A stretch of 64,000 nucleotides of DNA from Vibrio japonicus (GTDB lineage Bacteria; Pseudomonadota; Gammaproteobacteria; Enterobacterales; Vibrionaceae). Location: contig NZ_CP102096.1 of the NCBI RefSeq assembly GCF_024582835.1, positions 2,356,001 through 2,420,000 of the forward strand, given 5' to 3'. A program made the position numbers and the translations under genes. Position 1 is the stretch's first letter, and every line of letters begins with the position of its first letter. The notes below the pieces were generated by a model. It did no database searches. It was not told the origin of the DNA and saw nothing but the letters and a program-made list of their open reading frames with translations. Positions 1-9,711 of the stretch are shown one piece after another.

Positions 1-799
1 CTTTCTCAATGTGGTGATTCATCGCTTACCCATCATGATGGAGCGAGAGTGGCGTCAGGAGTGTGCAGCTAGCTTTCCTGAATACAACATATCTCCACCG
101 AAAGGGGTATATAACCTTAGCGTTCCAAGATCGACGTGCCCAAAATGCAAAACACCGATTCGCATCCTTGACAATATTCCGGTGCTAAGCTGGCTACTCC
201 TAAGAGGAAAATGTCGAGCTTGCGGCAACCCTATCAGCATCCGATACCCTTTGGTTGAAGCTCTCACCGGAGGACTGTGCTTTTTAGTGGCTTCTCAATT
301 CGGGTTCAGCATTTTTTCGCTTGCCTTACTTGTCTTTACCTTTGTCCTCATTGCGGCCACCTTTATCGACCTAGATACAATGCTGCTGCCGGACTCACTC
401 ACCCTTCCACTCGTTTGGTCTGGCGTTGTACTGGCATTATTGCAAGTTAGCCCAGTCTCATTACAAGATTCAGTGATTGGTGCATTGGCAGGTTATCTAT
501 CTCTATGGTCTGTCTATTGGCTATTTAAGCTCGTGACTGGCAAAGAAGGGATGGGTTATGGTGATTTCAAACTACTTGCGGCATTAGGCGCTTGGCTAGG
601 CTGGCAATACCTGCCAATGATCATTCTCTTTTCCTCTCTTGTTGGCCTAGTCTTCGGCTTAATACAACTGAGACTCAAGCAGCAAGGTATCGATCAAGGC
701 TTTCCATTCGGACCGTACTTAGCTATCGCAGGGTGGATAAGCATGATGTGGGGAGAAGGGATCTTGAACTGGTACTTATCAAACTATATTGGACTTTAA
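1..799 (+). CDS. pilD: Type IV prepilin peptidase / N-methyltransferase PilD, 5' partial
   Basis: Inner-membrane aspartyl protease that cleaves the leader of type IV pilins and type II secretion pseudopilins and methylates the new N-terminus. The reading frame is open from the first base ([10 protein letters not shown] just inside the edge), so the start codon lies outside the window. Visible are two CxxC pairs (CPKC, CRAC) of the cytoplasmic zinc-binding loop, the first catalytic-Asp region ([11 protein letters not shown]) and the GxGD motif (GYGDFKLL), followed by several hydrophobic segments. The stop lies one base before coaE, so the two are translationally close, as in the pilABCD-coaE-zapD-yacG cluster of vibrios. 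Family assignment is secure; only the extreme N-terminus is missing. Confidence 0.95.
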   Translation, partial: FLNVVIHRLPIMMEREWRQECAASFPEYNISPPKGVYNLSVPRSTCPKCKTPIRILDNIPVLSWLLLRGKCRACGNPISIRYPLVEALTGGLCFLVASQFGFSIFSLALLVFTFVLIAATFIDLDTMLLPDSLTLPLVWSGVVLALLQVSPVSLQDSVIGALAGYLSLWSVYWLFKLVTGKEGMGYGDFKLLAALGAWLGWQYLPMIILFSSLVGLVFGLIQLRLKQQGIDQGFPFGPYLAIAGWISMMWGEGILNWYLSNYIGL

Positions 800-800
800 T

Positions 801-1409
801 ATGCCTTTTGTTGTGGGATTAACAGGCGGAATCGCCAGCGGAAAAACGACGGTTGCCAACATGTTCAACGAGCAGTTCGGAATTGAAATCGTTGACGCGG
901 ATGTGGTTGCACGAGAAGTCGTTGAACCAAACACTATAGGGTTAAAAGCCATTGAAGCTAAATTTGGTCCTGACATTTTACTTGAAGACGGCACACTCAA
1001 TCGCGCTAAACTCAGAGAGGCGATTTTTACAGAACCTGCACACAAAGAGTGGCTGAACGCCCTGCTTCACCCGCTAATCCGCGAACAAATGCTCGTTGAT
1101 TTAGCTAAGGTGAAATCAGATTATGCATTACTGGTTATCCCTCTGATGGCCGAAAACAACTTGCAAGCACTTGCAGATACCGTCGTTGTCGTTGACGTTG
1201 ATGAAGAAACACAAATTCGCAGAACATTAGAAAGAGACAATGTGAGCCGATCGCAAGTCGAATCGATTTTGGCGTCGCAGGCGAGTAGAGAACAACGCTT
1301 AGCCATTGCAGATTACGTGATTAAAAATCACACAGAAAACCAGAAACTTTTGCCTCAAGTCACAGAATTGCACAAAAAGTTCCTAGAAATGTGTAGGGGA
1401 AATCTGTGA
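801..1409 (+). CDS. coaE: Dephospho-CoA kinase
   Basis: Phosphorylates the 3'-hydroxyl of dephospho-CoA, the last step of coenzyme A synthesis, in the cytoplasm. The P-loop [12 protein letters not shown] starts at about residue 6 and the length (202 aa) is normal for the family. I chose the ATG at 801 because the protein then begins [10 protein letters not shown], as in homologues; an upstream in-frame TTG would only add residues overlapping pilD. It follows pilD by one base and precedes zapD, a conserved grouping in Gammaproteobacteria, so co-transcription is likely. Confidence 0.96.
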   Translation: MPFVVGLTGGIASGKTTVANMFNEQFGIEIVDADVVAREVVEPNTIGLKAIEAKFGPDILLEDGTLNRAKLREAIFTEPAHKEWLNALLHPLIREQMLVDLAKVKSDYALLVIPLMAENNLQALADTVVVVDVDEETQIRRTLERDNVSRSQVESILASQASREQRLAIADYVIKNHTENQKLLPQVTELHKKFLEMCRGNL

Positions 1410-1443
1410 AAATAAAGGCAGACCCATTCATGACAGCATTTTA

Positions 1444-2184
1444 ATGACCACTCACTATTTCGAACATCCACTCAATGAGAAAACCCGAATCTACCTAAGG
1501 GTTGAAGCTCTATTGAATCAGCTAAAAACAGCTGCAACATTTAGTGATAATATGCAGCACTTAGTTTTTTACCGCTCTCTGTTCGACTTGTTGGAAATCT
1601 TTGAACAGATCCAGCTAAAGAGTGAACTGGCGAAAGACATCGAAAAACAAAGGCTCACTTATCGTTCTTGGCTGAATATCGATGGCGTTGATCAAAACAT
1701 GCTACGTGGGATTTTGAATGAAATCGATGAAGTGCATAGTCAGTTAATGAGTGCTGAAAGGTTCGGACAGAGCCTGAAGGAAGACCGCTTTTTAAGTGCT
1801 ATTCGTCAGCGATTTAACTTACCCGGCGGCTCATGCTGTTTTGACTTACCAGCATTGCACCATTGGCTTCACTTGCCTGAAGACAACAAAAAAGTAGACG
1901 CAAACAGATGGCTGTCGTCTCTTCAACCTTTGGCTAGTGCCCTCAAGTTATGGTTGAATCTAACGAGAGAAACTGGAAACTTCCGAGACCGCACAGCGCA
2001 CGTAGGTTTTTATCAAAGTGATGCTGATGAGGCGAATATCTTACGTTTAGAAATTCCAATGCACTTTAAAGTCTACCCTATGATTTCAGGGCACAAAAAT
2101 CGTTTTGCTATTAAGTTTATCGATTTCTCTTCGGGTCAGGCATCCACTAGTGATATTGAGTTTCGACTCGCCGTTTGCAGCTAA
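1444..2184 (+). CDS. zapD: Cell division protein ZapD
   Basis: ZapD (YacF, DUF1342 family) bundles FtsZ protofilaments and stabilises the Z ring at mid-cell. The 246-residue protein has the typical N-terminus ([18 protein letters not shown]), is mostly helical in composition and has no signal peptide or membrane segment. It lies between coaE and yacG, the usual neighbours. Assignment is by overall sequence recognition and synteny, as the family has no short catalytic motif. Confidence 0.94.
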   Translation: MTTHYFEHPLNEKTRIYLRVEALLNQLKTAATFSDNMQHLVFYRSLFDLLEIFEQIQLKSELAKDIEKQRLTYRSWLNIDGVDQNMLRGILNEIDEVHSQLMSAERFGQSLKEDRFLSAIRQRFNLPGGSCCFDLPALHHWLHLPEDNKKVDANRWLSSLQPLASALKLWLNLTRETGNFRDRTAHVGFYQSDADEANILRLEIPMHFKVYPMISGHKNRFAIKFIDFSSGQASTSDIEFRLAVCS

Positions 2185-2241
2185 GCACTTCGAAACACGT
2201 TATAATCCTGCCTATATCGCATTAAAGCTTAGAGAATCATC

Positions 2242-2436
2242 ATGTCTAAAATAACCGTTGTTCCCTGCCCTCAGTGTGGCGCTGATGTCGAATGGGGAGA
2301 GCAAAGCCCATACAGGCCGTTCTGTAGTAAGAAATGCCAAATGATTGATTTTGGCGAATGGGCAGATGAAGAAAACTCAATTCCCGGCGCACCAGATATG
2401 TCAGATGCCGATGGCTGGTCAGAAGACCAATACTAA
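2242..2436 (+). CDS. yacG: DNA gyrase inhibitor YacG
   Basis: Small zinc-binding protein (64 aa) that binds GyrB and inhibits gyrase in E. coli. Four cysteines at residues 9, 12, 28 and 32 form the C-x2-C...C-x3-C zinc site, followed by an acidic C-terminal tail (ADGWSEDQY). It closes the pilD-coaE-zapD-yacG block. A TATAAT at 2201-2206 upstream could give it its own promoter, although no convincing -35 box accompanies it. A rho-independent hairpin follows the stop. Confidence 0.94.
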   Translation: MSKITVVPCPQCGADVEWGEQSPYRPFCSKKCQMIDFGEWADEENSIPGAPDMSDADGWSEDQY

Positions 2437-2466
2437 AAGAAGCGCAATTGCTACTCGCAAATAGAA

Positions 2467-2496
2467 AAGCTGATGTGAAAACATCGGCTTTTTTGT
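2467..2496 (+). terminator. Rho-independent terminator after yacG
   Basis: A stem pairing AAGCTGATGT with ACATCGGCTT around a GAAA loop is followed by a run of six T. It sits 30 bases after the yacG stop and faces the converging rplS operon. Confidence 0.8.
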
Positions 2497-2579
2497 TTCT
2501 TGTGTATTACTCAGGCTCGCCAGTAAATGAGCACCAATGACAACGGTAGGAAGGGAAATAGCAAGTTGTAAGAAACAAA

Positions 2580-2610
2580 ATAAAAAAGCGGAGGCCTAAT
2601 GGCCTCCGCT
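2580..2610 (-). terminator. Rho-independent terminator of the rpsP-rplS operon
   Basis: Perfect 10-bp stem AGCGGAGGCC / GGCCTCCGCT with a 4-base loop. On the minus strand it is followed by a T-rich tract, 28 bases after the rplS stop, so it ends the ribosomal operon. Confidence 0.85.
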
Positions 2611-2637
2611 AATACTATGAGAACGCTAGTTATAGCA

Positions 2638-2991
2638 TTACTTCTTAGCAAGTTTCTCTTTGATACGAGCAGACTTACCAGAACGCTCACGTAGGTAGTA
2701 CAGCTTGGCACGACGTACTGCACCACGGCGTTTAACTTCGATGCTATTAACGACTGGAGAGTGTGTTTGGAACGTACGCTCAACACCTTCACCGTTAGAG
2801 ATCTTACGTACAGTGAAAGCAGAATGTAGACCACGGTTACGGATAGCGATTACAACGCCTTCGAAAGCCTGTAGACGCTCACGCTCACCTTCAACTACTT
2901 TAACTTGAACTACAACAGTGTCACCTGGTGCAAAGTTAGGTAGGTCTTTTTTCATTTGCTCTTGCTCAAGAGCTTTGATGATGTTACTCAT
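2638..2991 (-). CDS. rplS: 50S ribosomal protein L19
   Basis: L19 sits at the 30S-50S interface and contributes to intersubunit bridges. The 117-residue basic protein has the family's hallmark stretches ([39 protein letters not shown]) and a lysine-rich C-terminus. It is the last gene of the rpsP-rimM-trmD-rplS operon transcribed leftward, 41 bases after trmD, and is followed by a strong terminator. Confidence 0.97.
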   Translation of the reverse strand: MSNIIKALEQEQMKKDLPNFAPGDTVVVQVKVVEGERERLQAFEGVVIAIRNRGLHSAFTVRKISNGEGVERTFQTHSPVVNSIEVKRRGAVRRAKLYYLRERSGKSARIKEKLAKK

Positions 2992-3032
2992 TTTCTAAAT
3001 TCCTAGAATAAACTGATACTAAATTTAATAGG

Positions 3033-3791
3033 TTACTTGTTTCGATATTCTCTAATGAATTCGGCAAGTAATTGTTCCTGTTCGTCAGTCAGAGCTAGGT
3101 TTTCCAAGAGCTCTGGTCTTCTTAGCCAAGTACGGCCCAGCGACTGCTTTAATCGCCAGCGACGAATTTCCTTATGATTGCCAGATTTGAGCACCGCAGG
3201 CACTTCTTTACCATCTAGCATCTCAGGACGCGTATAGTGAGGGCAATCTAGCAAGCCATTTGCAAAAGAGTCTTCTTCTGCTGACGCAAAATCTCCCAAT
3301 ACCCCAGGAATAAACCTTGATACTGAATCAATTAACGTCATGGCTGGAATCTCACCACCCGTCATCACAAAATCACCAATTGACCATTCTTCGTCAACTT
3401 CAGATTGGATGATACGCTCATCTACTCCTTCGTAGCGGCCACAAATAAGAAGCAAGTTCTCGTTTGTTGCCAACTCTTCAACCCCTTTCTGGTCAAGCTT
3501 ACGACCTTGAGGTGATAAATAGATAACTTTCGTCTTGCCTGGTGAAGTCTTCTTAGCTGCGTGAATGGCATCGCGCAAAGGCTGTACCATCATCAACATG
3601 CCAGGACCACCACCATAGGGTCTATCATCGACAGTGCGATGTTTGTCGTGAGTAAAATCGCGAGGATTCCACGTCTCAATCGACAAAAGACCTTTTTTAA
3701 CCGCTTGGCCTGTTACTCCAAAATCAGTAACGCTGCGGAACATTTCCGGAAATAGGCTAATTACGCCAATCCACATTGTTCTATCGCTCAT
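3033..3791 (-). CDS. trmD: tRNA (guanine-N1)-methyltransferase TrmD
   Basis: Methylates G37 next to the anticodon of tRNAs reading CNN codons, using AdoMet, and so prevents frameshifting. The protein has the SPOUT-family trefoil-knot signatures YGGGPGMLM and [13 protein letters not shown]. The start is uncertain by five codons: the ATG at 3791 gives [10 protein letters not shown], but the ATG at 3776 gives [13 protein letters not shown], the start found in most homologues. It lies nine bases after rimM, inside the ribosomal operon. Confidence 0.96.
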   Translation of the reverse strand: MSDRTMWIGVISLFPEMFRSVTDFGVTGQAVKKGLLSIETWNPRDFTHDKHRTVDDRPYGGGPGMLMMVQPLRDAIHAAKKTSPGKTKVIYLSPQGRKLDQKGVEELATNENLLLICGRYEGVDERIIQSEVDEEWSIGDFVMTGGEIPAMTLIDSVSRFIPGVLGDFASAEEDSFANGLLDCPHYTRPEMLDGKEVPAVLKSGNHKEIRRWRLKQSLGRTWLRRPELLENLALTDEQEQLLAEFIREYRNK

Positions 3792-3800
3792 TACTTAGAG

Positions 3801-4349
3801 TTAGAATCCAGGATCCCAGTCAACTTCGATCCGTTGAGCTTCGCGATCAATATGCTTGATCACTTGCTCTTCAAGGAACGGGATTAATCGTTCCTTTTGC
3901 CCAAAAGCATCTTTTAGATTTGCTTTTACAACCAGAACATCGTTGGAGCCAGTTTCTAGAAGATCTGAAACTGTGCCTAGATCGTAACCGTTACCAGTTA
4001 CCACTTGCATTCCAATCAAATCACGCCAGTAAAACTCGTCTTCTGGCAATTCTGGAAGAACAGCAGGGTCAATAAAGATTTCAAAGTTTGTCATCAACTG
4101 CGCTTCTTCACGCACATCAAGACCATCCAGCTTTACCACCAAACCTTTGTTATGGCGTTTCCAGCTTTCTACTTTGTACTCAACCCACTTGCCACCTTGT
4201 TCAATGAACCAAGGGCTGTAATCGAATATGCTTTCGGTATTGTCTGTGTAGGAAAAAACTTTAAGCCAGCCACGAATGCCGTAAGTAGCACCAAACTTGC
4301 CTACAACAATTTTCTCGCTGCTCATTGTTTCTTTACCTTTCATCGACAT
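3801..4349 (-). CDS. rimM: Ribosome maturation factor RimM
   Basis: 16S rRNA-processing factor that binds S19 in the 30S head and assists late small-subunit assembly. The N-terminal RimM domain ([20 protein letters not shown]) is followed by a PRC-barrel-like C-terminal half ([14 protein letters not shown]) ending in [10 protein letters not shown]. 182 residues is normal. It lies between rpsP and trmD in the standard operon. An internal ATG at residue 9 (MSSEKIVVG) is an alternative start. Confidence 0.96.
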   Translation of the reverse strand: MSMKGKETMSSEKIVVGKFGATYGIRGWLKVFSYTDNTESIFDYSPWFIEQGGKWVEYKVESWKRHNKGLVVKLDGLDVREEAQLMTNFEIFIDPAVLPELPEDEFYWRDLIGMQVVTGNGYDLGTVSDLLETGSNDVLVVKANLKDAFGQKERLIPFLEEQVIKHIDREAQRIEVDWDPGF

Positions 4350-4375
4350 AAGCTAATTTCAACTTAATATTAGGA

Positions 4376-4624
4376 TTAAGCCGCTTTTTGAGCGTCTTTA
4401 ACTAGCTTAGCTACGCGGTCAGATAGAGATGCGCCTTGACCAACCCAGTGGTTAACGCGATCTAGGTCTAGACGTAGACCTTCTTCTTGACCTTTAGCAG
4501 TTGGGTTGAAGAAACCAACTTTCTCGATGAAACGGCCAGTTGCTGCATTGCGGCTGTCCGCTACTACGATTTGATAAAATGGACGCTTCTTAGCGCCGTG
4601 ACGTGCCAAACGAATGGTTACCAT
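4376..4624 (-). CDS. rpsP: 30S ribosomal protein S16
   Basis: Small-subunit assembly protein, 82 aa, with the family start [20 protein letters not shown] and the [20 protein letters not shown] core. It is the first gene of the operon rpsP-rimM-trmD-rplS. The promoter should lie in the 4625-4700 interval, downstream of the ffh terminator. Confidence 0.97.
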   Translation of the reverse strand: MVTIRLARHGAKKRPFYQIVVADSRNAATGRFIEKVGFFNPTAKGQEEGLRLDLDRVNHWVGQGASLSDRVAKLVKDAQKAA

Positions 4625-4699
4625 GTCGTCCTCTTTGCTTTCTCAAAAATAAAATTAACCCCAGAAACCATTTATTGCTAAATAGTTTGGGGCTCGTGC

Positions 4700-4737
4700 C
4701 AAAATAAAGCTCCGGAATTTTACTCTTATTCCGGAGC
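4700..4737 (-). terminator. Rho-independent terminator of ffh
   Basis: Perfect 10-bp inverted repeat GCTCCGGAAT / ATTCCGGAGC with a 9-base loop; on the minus strand it is followed by TTTATTTT. It separates ffh from the co-directional rpsP operon. Confidence 0.82.
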
Positions 4738-4820
4738 AATGCAAGGTCTTTAGCTATTTTTTCACCAACATAAATCTAGATATAAGTTTGTGAGCTAGCT
4801 AACAGACTGAAAATAAACTT

Positions 4821-6203
4821 TTAGCGACCAAACGGGTTAAAGCCACCGCCTCCGCCCATGCCACCCATCATGCCTTGCATGTTACGCATCATGCCTTTCA
4901 TGCCACCTTTTTGCATCTTCTTCATCATTTTCTGCATTTGGGTGAATTGCTTAAGTAGGCGGTTAACGTCTTGCACTTGCGTACCAGAACCCGCAGCAAT
5001 ACGTTTTTTACGTGAGCCTTTAATCAGCTCTGGTCGTTGACGCTCTTTCATGGTCATCGAGTTGATGATCGCTTCCATCTGCTTAAACATTTTGTCATCG
5101 ACTTTGTCTTTAACATTGTCAGGAAGCTGAGACATACCCGGAAGCTTGTCCATCATCCCCATCATGCCGCCCATGTTTTGCATCTGGCCTAGCTGCTCGC
5201 GGAAGTCTTCAAGGTCAAAACCTTTCTTCTCTTTGAACTTTTTCGCCAGCTTTTCTGCTTTCTCTTGGTCGACATTACGTTGCAGATCTTCAATCAAAGA
5301 CAGAACGTCACCCATGCCAAGGATACGAGAAGCTACGCGGTCTGGATGGAATGGTTCCAGTGCGTCAGTTTTCTCACCCACACCCAAGAACTTGATAGGC
5401 TTACCTGTAATGTGACGAACCGATAGCGCAGCACCACCACGCGCATCACCATCGACTTTCGTCAAGATAACACCGGTCAGTGGCAGCGCGTCACCGAATG
5501 ATTTTGCGGTATTCGCGGCGTCTTGACCTGTCATCGCATCGACGACAAATAGTGTTTCGACAGGGTTGATCGCTGCATGAAGGTCTTGAATCTCAGACAT
5601 CATCTGTTCATCAATCGCCAAACGACCCGCTGTATCGACAATCAGTACGTCGTAGAATTTCTTCTTCGCGTGATCAACTGCAGCATTTGCAATATCAATT
5701 GGCTTTTGGTCAGGCGATGATGGGAAGAAATCTACGCCGAGGTCTGACGCTAATGTTTCCAACTGTTTAATCGCCGCTGGACGGTAAACGTCGGCAGACA
5801 CAACCAGTACTTTTTTCTTCTCACGCTCTTTCAAAAGCTTAGATAGCTTACCTACCGATGTGGTTTTACCTGCACCTTGTAGACCCGCCATCAGGATAAC
5901 GGCTGGCGGTTGAGCGGCTAAATTTAGGGCTTCGTTTGACTCACCCATGACCGCTTCAAGTTCACCTTGAACGATCTTGATAAATTCTTGGCCTGGAGTA
6001 AGAGATTTAGATACCTCTACACCTACAGCTGCTTCCTTTACGCGTTTAATAAAATCGCGGACAACAGGCAGAGCTACGTCAGCTTCAAGAAGTGCCATAC
6101 GCACTTCGCGTAGCGTCTCTTTAATGTTGTCTTCGGTCAGGCGACCTTTACCGCTGATGTTTTTCAGCGTTTTGGACAATCGATCCGTTAAATTCTCAAA
6201 CAT
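4821..6203 (-). CDS. ffh: Signal recognition particle protein Ffh
   Basis: SRP54 homologue that binds 4.5S RNA and signal sequences and delivers ribosomes to FtsY for co-translational membrane insertion. The NG GTPase domain shows the G1 loop GLQGAGKTT, DTAGR and TKVDGDARGG. The methionine-rich M domain forms the C-terminus (repeated MQ, MK and GMM runs ending in GGGGGFNPFGR). 460 aa is full length. It is transcribed alone, divergent from ypjD, with its own terminator. Confidence 0.97.
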   Translation of the reverse strand: MFENLTDRLSKTLKNISGKGRLTEDNIKETLREVRMALLEADVALPVVRDFIKRVKEAAVGVEVSKSLTPGQEFIKIVQGELEAVMGESNEALNLAAQPPAVILMAGLQGAGKTTSVGKLSKLLKEREKKKVLVVSADVYRPAAIKQLETLASDLGVDFFPSSPDQKPIDIANAAVDHAKKKFYDVLIVDTAGRLAIDEQMMSEIQDLHAAINPVETLFVVDAMTGQDAANTAKSFGDALPLTGVILTKVDGDARGGAALSVRHITGKPIKFLGVGEKTDALEPFHPDRVASRILGMGDVLSLIEDLQRNVDQEKAEKLAKKFKEKKGFDLEDFREQLGQMQNMGGMMGMMDKLPGMSQLPDNVKDKVDDKMFKQMEAIINSMTMKERQRPELIKGSRKKRIAAGSGTQVQDVNRLLKQFTQMQKMMKKMQKGGMKGMMRNMQGMMGGMGGGGGFNPFGR

Positions 6204-6375
6204 CTTAAGTCTCTTTCATCAGGCAGCTCTAAATAGAACTTGCCCTTACATTTCGCGACAAACTAACGTGAGTATACCTTAGCCAACGCCTACTGTGCAC
6301 TGCTCTAATCAGTTTTGATATATCAACTCACGTAAATGGGGGCGATAAGTCATAGCTCAAGTCGTTGAGTCAGGG

Positions 6376-6381
6376 TATAAT
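6376..6381 (+). promoter_or_regulatory. Candidate -10 element for the ypjD-like gene
   Basis: TATAAT preceded by GGG, 31 bases upstream of the ATG at 6413. No good -35 hexamer is seen at 16-18 bp, so this may be a weak or activator-dependent promoter in the ffh/ypjD divergent interval. Confidence 0.4.
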
Positions 6382-6412
6382 TTGTTAAAAATCCACCAGC
6401 TGTTGGAGAACC

Positions 6413-7207
6413 ATGGACAACTTAATCGCCGTTGTTGCTGTGATACTTTATTTCCTGGCAATAGCGACCATCATACCGGGTTTAGTCCATCAAACCGGTA
6501 TTCGAGCAAAAACTGTTTTTGTCAGCGCTTCACTTGCGCTTATTTTTCATGCTTGGTTGCTCAGCGATCTGATTTTTGAAGGTGTAGGTCAAAACTTAAG
6601 TATCCTCAATGTCGCTTCCTTAATTAGCTTCATTATTTCTTTGGTAATGAGCATCGCCATGCTGAAAACTCGTTTATGGTTCTTGTTACCCGTGGTGTAC
6701 AGCTTTGCAGCCATCAACCTTGGCGCTGCGACCTTTCTGCCAAGTACTTTTATTACGCATTTTGAGCAAAACCCCAAAGTGCTCATTCATATTTCTTTAG
6801 CGTTGTTTTCGTACTCAACACTCACCATTGGTGCGCTCTACGCCCTGCAATTGGCGTGGCTTGATCACAAATTGAAAACAAAAAAAGCGATGATCATCAA
6901 CCCAAATCTGCCACCATTATTGATGGTAGAGCGCCAGCTGTTTAACATTATTCTAATTGGCACTTTGCTGCTTACCGGTACTTTACTCACTGGTTTTGTG
7001 TTTGTGCAGGATATGTTTACTCAAGGCAAAGCACATAAAGCAATCCTCTCTTTTATTGCATGGTTTGTTTACTCTGTTTTATTGTGGGGACACTACCAAA
7101 AAGGCTGGCGAGGAAGAAAAGTCACATGGTTTGCTGTTGCTGGCGCGACTTTACTGACACTGGCTTACTTCGGTAGCCGCTTTGTGCGCGAGATTATTCT
7201 TAACTAA
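6413..7207 (+). CDS. ypjD: YpjD-like inner-membrane protein, cytochrome c assembly (CcsA/HemX) family
   Basis: Polytopic membrane protein of 264 aa with about eight hydrophobic segments, matching the CcsA/HemX-type cytochrome c assembly family that E. coli YpjD belongs to. Position next to ffh and upstream of a CNNM/CorC-type transporter is the conserved arrangement in Gammaproteobacteria. A role in heme handling is suggested by the family but has not been shown for this group. The ATG at 6413 gives an N-terminus that runs directly into the first membrane helix. Confidence 0.85.
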   Translation: MDNLIAVVAVILYFLAIATIIPGLVHQTGIRAKTVFVSASLALIFHAWLLSDLIFEGVGQNLSILNVASLISFIISLVMSIAMLKTRLWFLLPVVYSFAAINLGAATFLPSTFITHFEQNPKVLIHISLALFSYSTLTIGALYALQLAWLDHKLKTKKAMIINPNLPPLLMVERQLFNIILIGTLLLTGTLLTGFVFVQDMFTQGKAHKAILSFIAWFVYSVLLWGHYQKGWRGRKVTWFAVAGATLLTLAYFGSRFVREIILN

Positions 7208-7327
7208 ACTGTGCGAGAAAGATGCATAAAACACACCTTTCTTTTACAATGCGAAACCTTTCTGGCACTGATTTAGCAAATCCGTAGGTCAGTAATCAAA
7301 AAAAACACCACAAGGATTAGATAAGCT

Positions 7328-8605
7328 TTGGACGACATATCAACGGGTATCTTATTTGCGCTACTCGCGTGTCTGATTGTAATTTCAGGATATTTTTCGG
7401 GTTCGGAGACAGGGATGATGGCTTTGAACCGCTATCGTCTCAAGCACTTGGCTAGTACTGGTCATAAAGGCGCAAGACGAGTGGAGAAACTGCTTAATCG
7501 TCCTGACCGCCTTATTGGTCTAATCCTAATCGGTAACAACCTCGTCAACATTTTAGCATCTGCTATTGCAACTATTCTGGGAATGCGACTCTATGGTGAT
7601 ATGGGGGTCGCTATTGCTACAGGTGCCCTTACATTAGTGATTCTGGTTTTTGCAGAAGTCACACCGAAAACACTTGCAGCTCTGTATCCAGAAAAAGTGT
7701 CTTACACAAGCAGTGTATTGCTTACGATATTGATGAAGGTGCTGTCACCACTCGTTATCTTCGTCAACTTTATTACCAATGGATTTATCCGCTTATTGGG
7801 TATTAGAGCGGTTCATGGTGGCGATGATCACCTAAGCTCAGAAGAGCTAAGAACCGTGGTGAATGAAGCGGGAAGTTTGATCCCAAGACGCCACCAAGAC
7901 ATGCTGATCTCTATTCTCGACTTAGAACATGTTACCGTGAACGACATTATGGTGCCGCGTAACGAAATTACGGGTATAGATATCAATGACGATTGGAAAT
8001 CGATTGTTCGTCAGTTAACGCACTCTCCACATGGTCGCGTGGTACTTTATCGCGATCAAATTGACGAAGTCGTGGGTATGCTCCGCTTGCGTGAATCGTA
8101 CCGTCTAATGCTTGAAAAGAACGAATTCACCAAAGAAACACTATTAAGAGCAGCAGATGAAGTGTATTTCATTCCTGAAAGTACGCCGCTCAATGTGCAG
8201 TTACTGAAATTCCAGAGAAACAAGCAGCGTATCGGTCTAATCGTCGATGAGTATGGGGATATCATCGGTCTCATCACGCTAGAAGATATCTTGGAAGAGA
8301 TCGTAGGTGAGTTCACGACGTCCATTGCACCAAGTTTATCTGAAGAGATTACGCCTCAGGTTGATGGCAGCTTTCTTATCGAAGGCAGTGCCAACATTCG
8401 AGACATCAACAAAGGATTGAAGTGGAAACTCCCTACTGATGGTCCTAGAACACTGAATGGCTTGATACTTGAGCATTTAGAAGATATTCCAGAAAGCCAC
8501 CTTAGCGTCCATATCTCTGGTCATCGTATGGAAATTGTAGAGCTAGAAGAAAACCGCATTAAGCTCGTCAAAGTGTTTCCAAAAACAGCCAAAAAAAGCA
8601 AGTAA
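7328..8605 (+). CDS. yfjD: CNNM/CorC-family membrane protein with CBS domains (YfjD-like)
   Basis: Putative divalent-cation transporter or regulator (HlyC/CorC family). The N-terminal DUF21/CNNM membrane domain (FSGSETGMMALNRYRL, NNLVNILASAIATI) is followed by a CBS pair (VNDIMVPRNEITGID, VDEYGDIIGLITLEDILEEIVGEF) and a C-terminal CorC_HlyC domain. The start appears to be TTG at 7328, which matches the length of homologues; AAGGA lies upstream at a rather long spacing. It follows ypjD and ends at a bidirectional terminator shared with rpoS. Confidence 0.88.
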   Translation: MDDISTGILFALLACLIVISGYFSGSETGMMALNRYRLKHLASTGHKGARRVEKLLNRPDRLIGLILIGNNLVNILASAIATILGMRLYGDMGVAIATGALTLVILVFAEVTPKTLAALYPEKVSYTSSVLLTILMKVLSPLVIFVNFITNGFIRLLGIRAVHGGDDHLSSEELRTVVNEAGSLIPRRHQDMLISILDLEHVTVNDIMVPRNEITGIDINDDWKSIVRQLTHSPHGRVVLYRDQIDEVVGMLRLRESYRLMLEKNEFTKETLLRAADEVYFIPESTPLNVQLLKFQRNKQRIGLIVDEYGDIIGLITLEDILEEIVGEFTTSIAPSLSEEITPQVDGSFLIEGSANIRDINKGLKWKLPTDGPRTLNGLILEHLEDIPESHLSVHISGHRMEIVELEENRIKLVKVFPKTAKKSK

Positions 8606-8627
8606 CAAGTTACAAAAGACACAAACT

Positions 8628-8656
8628 AAAAAGCCTTGGAATTCCAAGGCTTTTTT
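8628..8656. terminator. Bidirectional terminator between yfjD and rpoS
   Basis: Palindrome AGCCTTGGAATTCCAAGGCT flanked by A on the left and T on the right, so it works for both converging transcripts. Confidence 0.85.
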
Positions 8657-8673
8657 CACTTCATTTGTAGCTA

Positions 8674-9636
8674 TTATTCTTCACTGACACTAAACAAGCT
8701 TTCCATATTCAAACCTTGTTTGACCAGAATTTCTCTTAGTCGACGTAGACCCTCTACCTGAATCTGGCGAACACGCTCACGTGTTAGGTTAATTTCACGC
8801 CCGACTTCCTCAAGTGTAGATGGTTCATAACCAAGCAAACCGAATCGACGTGCTAACACTTCTTTTTGTTTTGGATTCAGCTCATCTAGCCAGTGGATCA
8901 AGGAAAGTTTGATATCGTCGTCCTGTGTAGATACCTCAGGGTCTGAGTTATTAATATCAGGAATAATATCAAGCAGCGCTTTCTCACCTTCACCACCAAT
9001 TGGTGTATCAACAGAGCTTATACGCTCGTTCAAGCGAAGCATTTTACTGACATCATCAACCGGTTTATCCAGCTCAGATGCAATCTCTTCTGCTGTAGGT
9101 TCATGGTCAAGTTTCTGAGAAAGTTCACGTGCCGTACGCAGATAGATATTCAGCTCTTTCACGACATGAATAGGTAGTCGAATTGTGCGAGTCTGATTCA
9201 TCAATGCACGTTCTATGGTTTGACGAATCCACCAAGTAGCGTACGTTGAGAAACGGAATCCTCGCTCTGGATCAAACTTTTCAACTGCGCGAATCAAACC
9301 TAGGTTACCTTCTTCTATAAGATCTAAAAGAGCTAAACCTCGGTTGCTGTATCGGCGAGATATTTTCACCACAAGACGCAAATTACTTTCGATCATTCGC
9401 TTACGTGCAGCTTCATCTCCGCGCAAAGCGCGACGAGCATACAAGACTTCTTCTTCTGCGGTGAGTAGCGGTGAAAAGCCGATTTCACCTAGATAAAGTT
9501 GAGTCGCATCGAGACTTTTCGATGAAACCTCAAGTTCTTTGGTTAAGGATTGATCGTCATCTATCGGAAGATCATCCATTACTTCCTTGTCGACTTCAAG
9601 TTCTTGGACTTTCGTTGCTGCATTGCTGATACTCAT
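8674..9636 (-). CDS. rpoS: RNA polymerase sigma factor RpoS
   Basis: Stationary-phase and general stress sigma factor. Region 2 contains [14 protein letters not shown] and [11 protein letters not shown]; region 4 ends in the [23 protein letters not shown]. The start [10 protein letters not shown] at 9636 matches Vibrio RpoS and gives 320 aa; an in-frame upstream start at 9660 would add eight residues. A run of seven G precedes the ATG where the ribosome-binding site should be, which is unusual. The main promoter is expected inside nlpD, as in other gammaproteobacteria (known, not visible here). Confidence 0.97.
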   Translation of the reverse strand: MSISNAATKVQELEVDKEVMDDLPIDDDQSLTKELEVSSKSLDATQLYLGEIGFSPLLTAEEEVLYARRALRGDEAARKRMIESNLRLVVKISRRYSNRGLALLDLIEEGNLGLIRAVEKFDPERGFRFSTYATWWIRQTIERALMNQTRTIRLPIHVVKELNIYLRTARELSQKLDHEPTAEEIASELDKPVDDVSKMLRLNERISSVDTPIGGEGEKALLDIIPDINNSDPEVSTQDDDIKLSLIHWLDELNPKQKEVLARRFGLLGYEPSTLEEVGREINLTRERVRQIQVEGLRRLREILVKQGLNMESLFSVSEE

Positions 9637-9711
9637 AGTGCCCCCCCGGCGAGCTAGCAAGACATTACTACTTCTAATGTCGCTATATTATTCCTTAAGC
9701 CAATCAAATTA

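Noticed and set aside
4858-5415. Plus-strand ORFs opposite ffh
   Set aside because: They are shadows of the methionine-rich and GTPase parts of Ffh, with no independent signals.
7328-7330. TTG start of the CNNM-family gene as a sign of truncation
   Set aside because: The N-terminus aligns with known homologues from this codon, so a non-ATG start is the simpler reading.
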